64,000 nucleotides of DNA from Lacipirellulaceae bacterium (GTDB lineage: Bacteria > Planctomycetota > Planctomycetia > Pirellulales > Lacipirellulaceae). This document shows positions 63,553 through 64,000 of the stretch, piece by piece; positions within the stretch are counted from its first letter, which is position 1; the number at the start of each line of letters is the position of its first letter. The notes under the pieces are model-generated. The model saw nothing but the letters and a program-made list of their open reading frames with translations, was not told where the DNA came from and made no database searches. Position numbers and translations under genes: made by a program. The DNA is taken from the NCBI GenBank assembly GCA_040218535.1, contig JAVJRG010000005.1, positions 1,426,001 to 1,490,000 of the forward strand, given 5' to 3'.

Positions 63553-64000
63553 ATGATCCTGCTGACCTTTTTCTCGATCGTTCTGATCTCGCTGCCGACC
63601 AACGGGGCGGTTGCGACAGAGTTACTTGAAAAGGCGATCTATACTGAAGAAACGGTTGGCGACTTGGAAAAAGCGATCGCCATCTATCAGAAAGTTCTTG
63701 CCGAAGGAAAGAAGTCCGCCGAAGCCGCAGCCGAAGCCCAGTATCGAATTGGCGTCTGTTATGAAAAGCAAGGCAAGAGCGAAGAAGCGGCCAAGGCCTT
63801 TCAGGCTGTCATTGATGACTTTCCAAGTGCCAAGGCGTGGGTCGCTAAGGCGAAGAGTCATCAGCCTGGCCAAATTGAATTGGTTCCCGTCCCGTGGGGC
63901 AATGGGGATGAGATGATCTACGAGATGAAGCTCCCCACGGGAATGGGCGTCGGGCACCAAGTATTCCGTGTTGCTGAGACCGAGCGAGAGGGAAAGACGT
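63553..64000 (+). CDS. Secreted TPR-like protein (partial, 3' end off window)
   Basis: 149 codons to the window edge. Starting at ATG 63553 gives a signal peptide (ILLTFFSIVLISLPTNGAVA) and then TPR-like helices (DLEKAIAIYQKVLAEGKKSA, AQYRIGVCYEKQGKSEEA). An ATG at 63500 with a good AGGAGA site is in another frame and stops at 63550; a one-base change near 63540 would join the two and give a more typical basic signal peptide. Exported; function unknown. Confidence 0.7.
   Translation, partial: MILLTFFSIVLISLPTNGAVATELLEKAIYTEETVGDLEKAIAIYQKVLAEGKKSAEAAAEAQYRIGVCYEKQGKSEEAAKAFQAVIDDFPSAKAWVAKAKSHQPGQIELVPVPWGNGDEMIYEMKLPTGMGVGHQVFRVAETEREGKT

Noticed and set aside
1-64000. CRISPR arrays, insertion sequences and prophage genes
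   Set aside because: No regularly spaced repeats, transposase or phage structural genes were recognised; the repeats found are short palindromes between genes.

Overview
The window looks like chromosomal DNA of a planctomycete, most likely of the Pirellulales group. The marker families are: a DUF1501 protein next to a DUF1549/DUF1553 protein with an ECF sigma factor; a MoxR/DUF58/BatA-type operon; a type I sulfatase and a GH16 glycanase; a PEP-CTERM protein; and a beta-RFAP synthase with a DUF447 protein (tetrahydromethanopterin biosynthesis, which among bacteria is typical of planctomycetes and methylotrophs). These assignments come from reading motifs by eye; no database search was possible.

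Layout. 1-10.2 kb (minus strand): a MoxR ATPase, DUF58 protein, BatA-like protein, large VWA/amidotransferase-like membrane protein and a DUF4175-like protein that runs off the left edge. 10.3-17.1 kb (minus): an EF-hand protein, DUF1501 protein, a fused anti-sigma-like/DUF1549/DUF1553 protein and its ECF sigma factor. 17.4-23.2 kb (minus): a sugar/sugar-acid catabolic operon (RhaT-type transporter, GalM-type mutarotase, zinc alcohol dehydrogenase, KduD-type dehydrogenase, AldA-type aldehyde dehydrogenase) that fits oxidative use of L-fucose or L-rhamnose. 23.5-28.3 kb: glycine-zipper protein, sulfatase, SF1 helicase and tRNA-Arg(ACG).

28.9-48.6 kb (plus strand) is the most interesting part: an RND efflux pair, followed by a biosynthetic cluster of a phenylalanine-ammonia-lyase-like enzyme, an AMP-ligase fused to an acyl carrier protein, an 8-kb polyketide synthase, and two paralogous flavin-dependent-halogenase-like proteins. 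The PKS reads KS-AT-DH-KR-ACP followed by a second KS and AT that have both lost their catalytic residues (Cys to Ser; Ser to Gly). With no enoylreductase and a likely cinnamate starter, the gene set resembles aryl-polyene/xanthomonadin logic rebuilt in a type I PKS, with the dead KS possibly serving as a chain-length-factor-like partner. The product and this reading are inference.

48.6-64 kb is mixed: a PEP-CTERM protein coupled to a family-2 glycosyltransferase, a 1-kb stretch without clear genes, GH16, a PabA-like amidotransferase with DUF447 and beta-RFAP synthase, an M41-like peptidase, dapA, pdxJ, mgtE, rnc, a DUF485/acetate-type symporter pair and a partial TPR protein at the right edge. 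Several families of short imperfect palindromes are scattered through intergenic spaces, often between genes of one operon.
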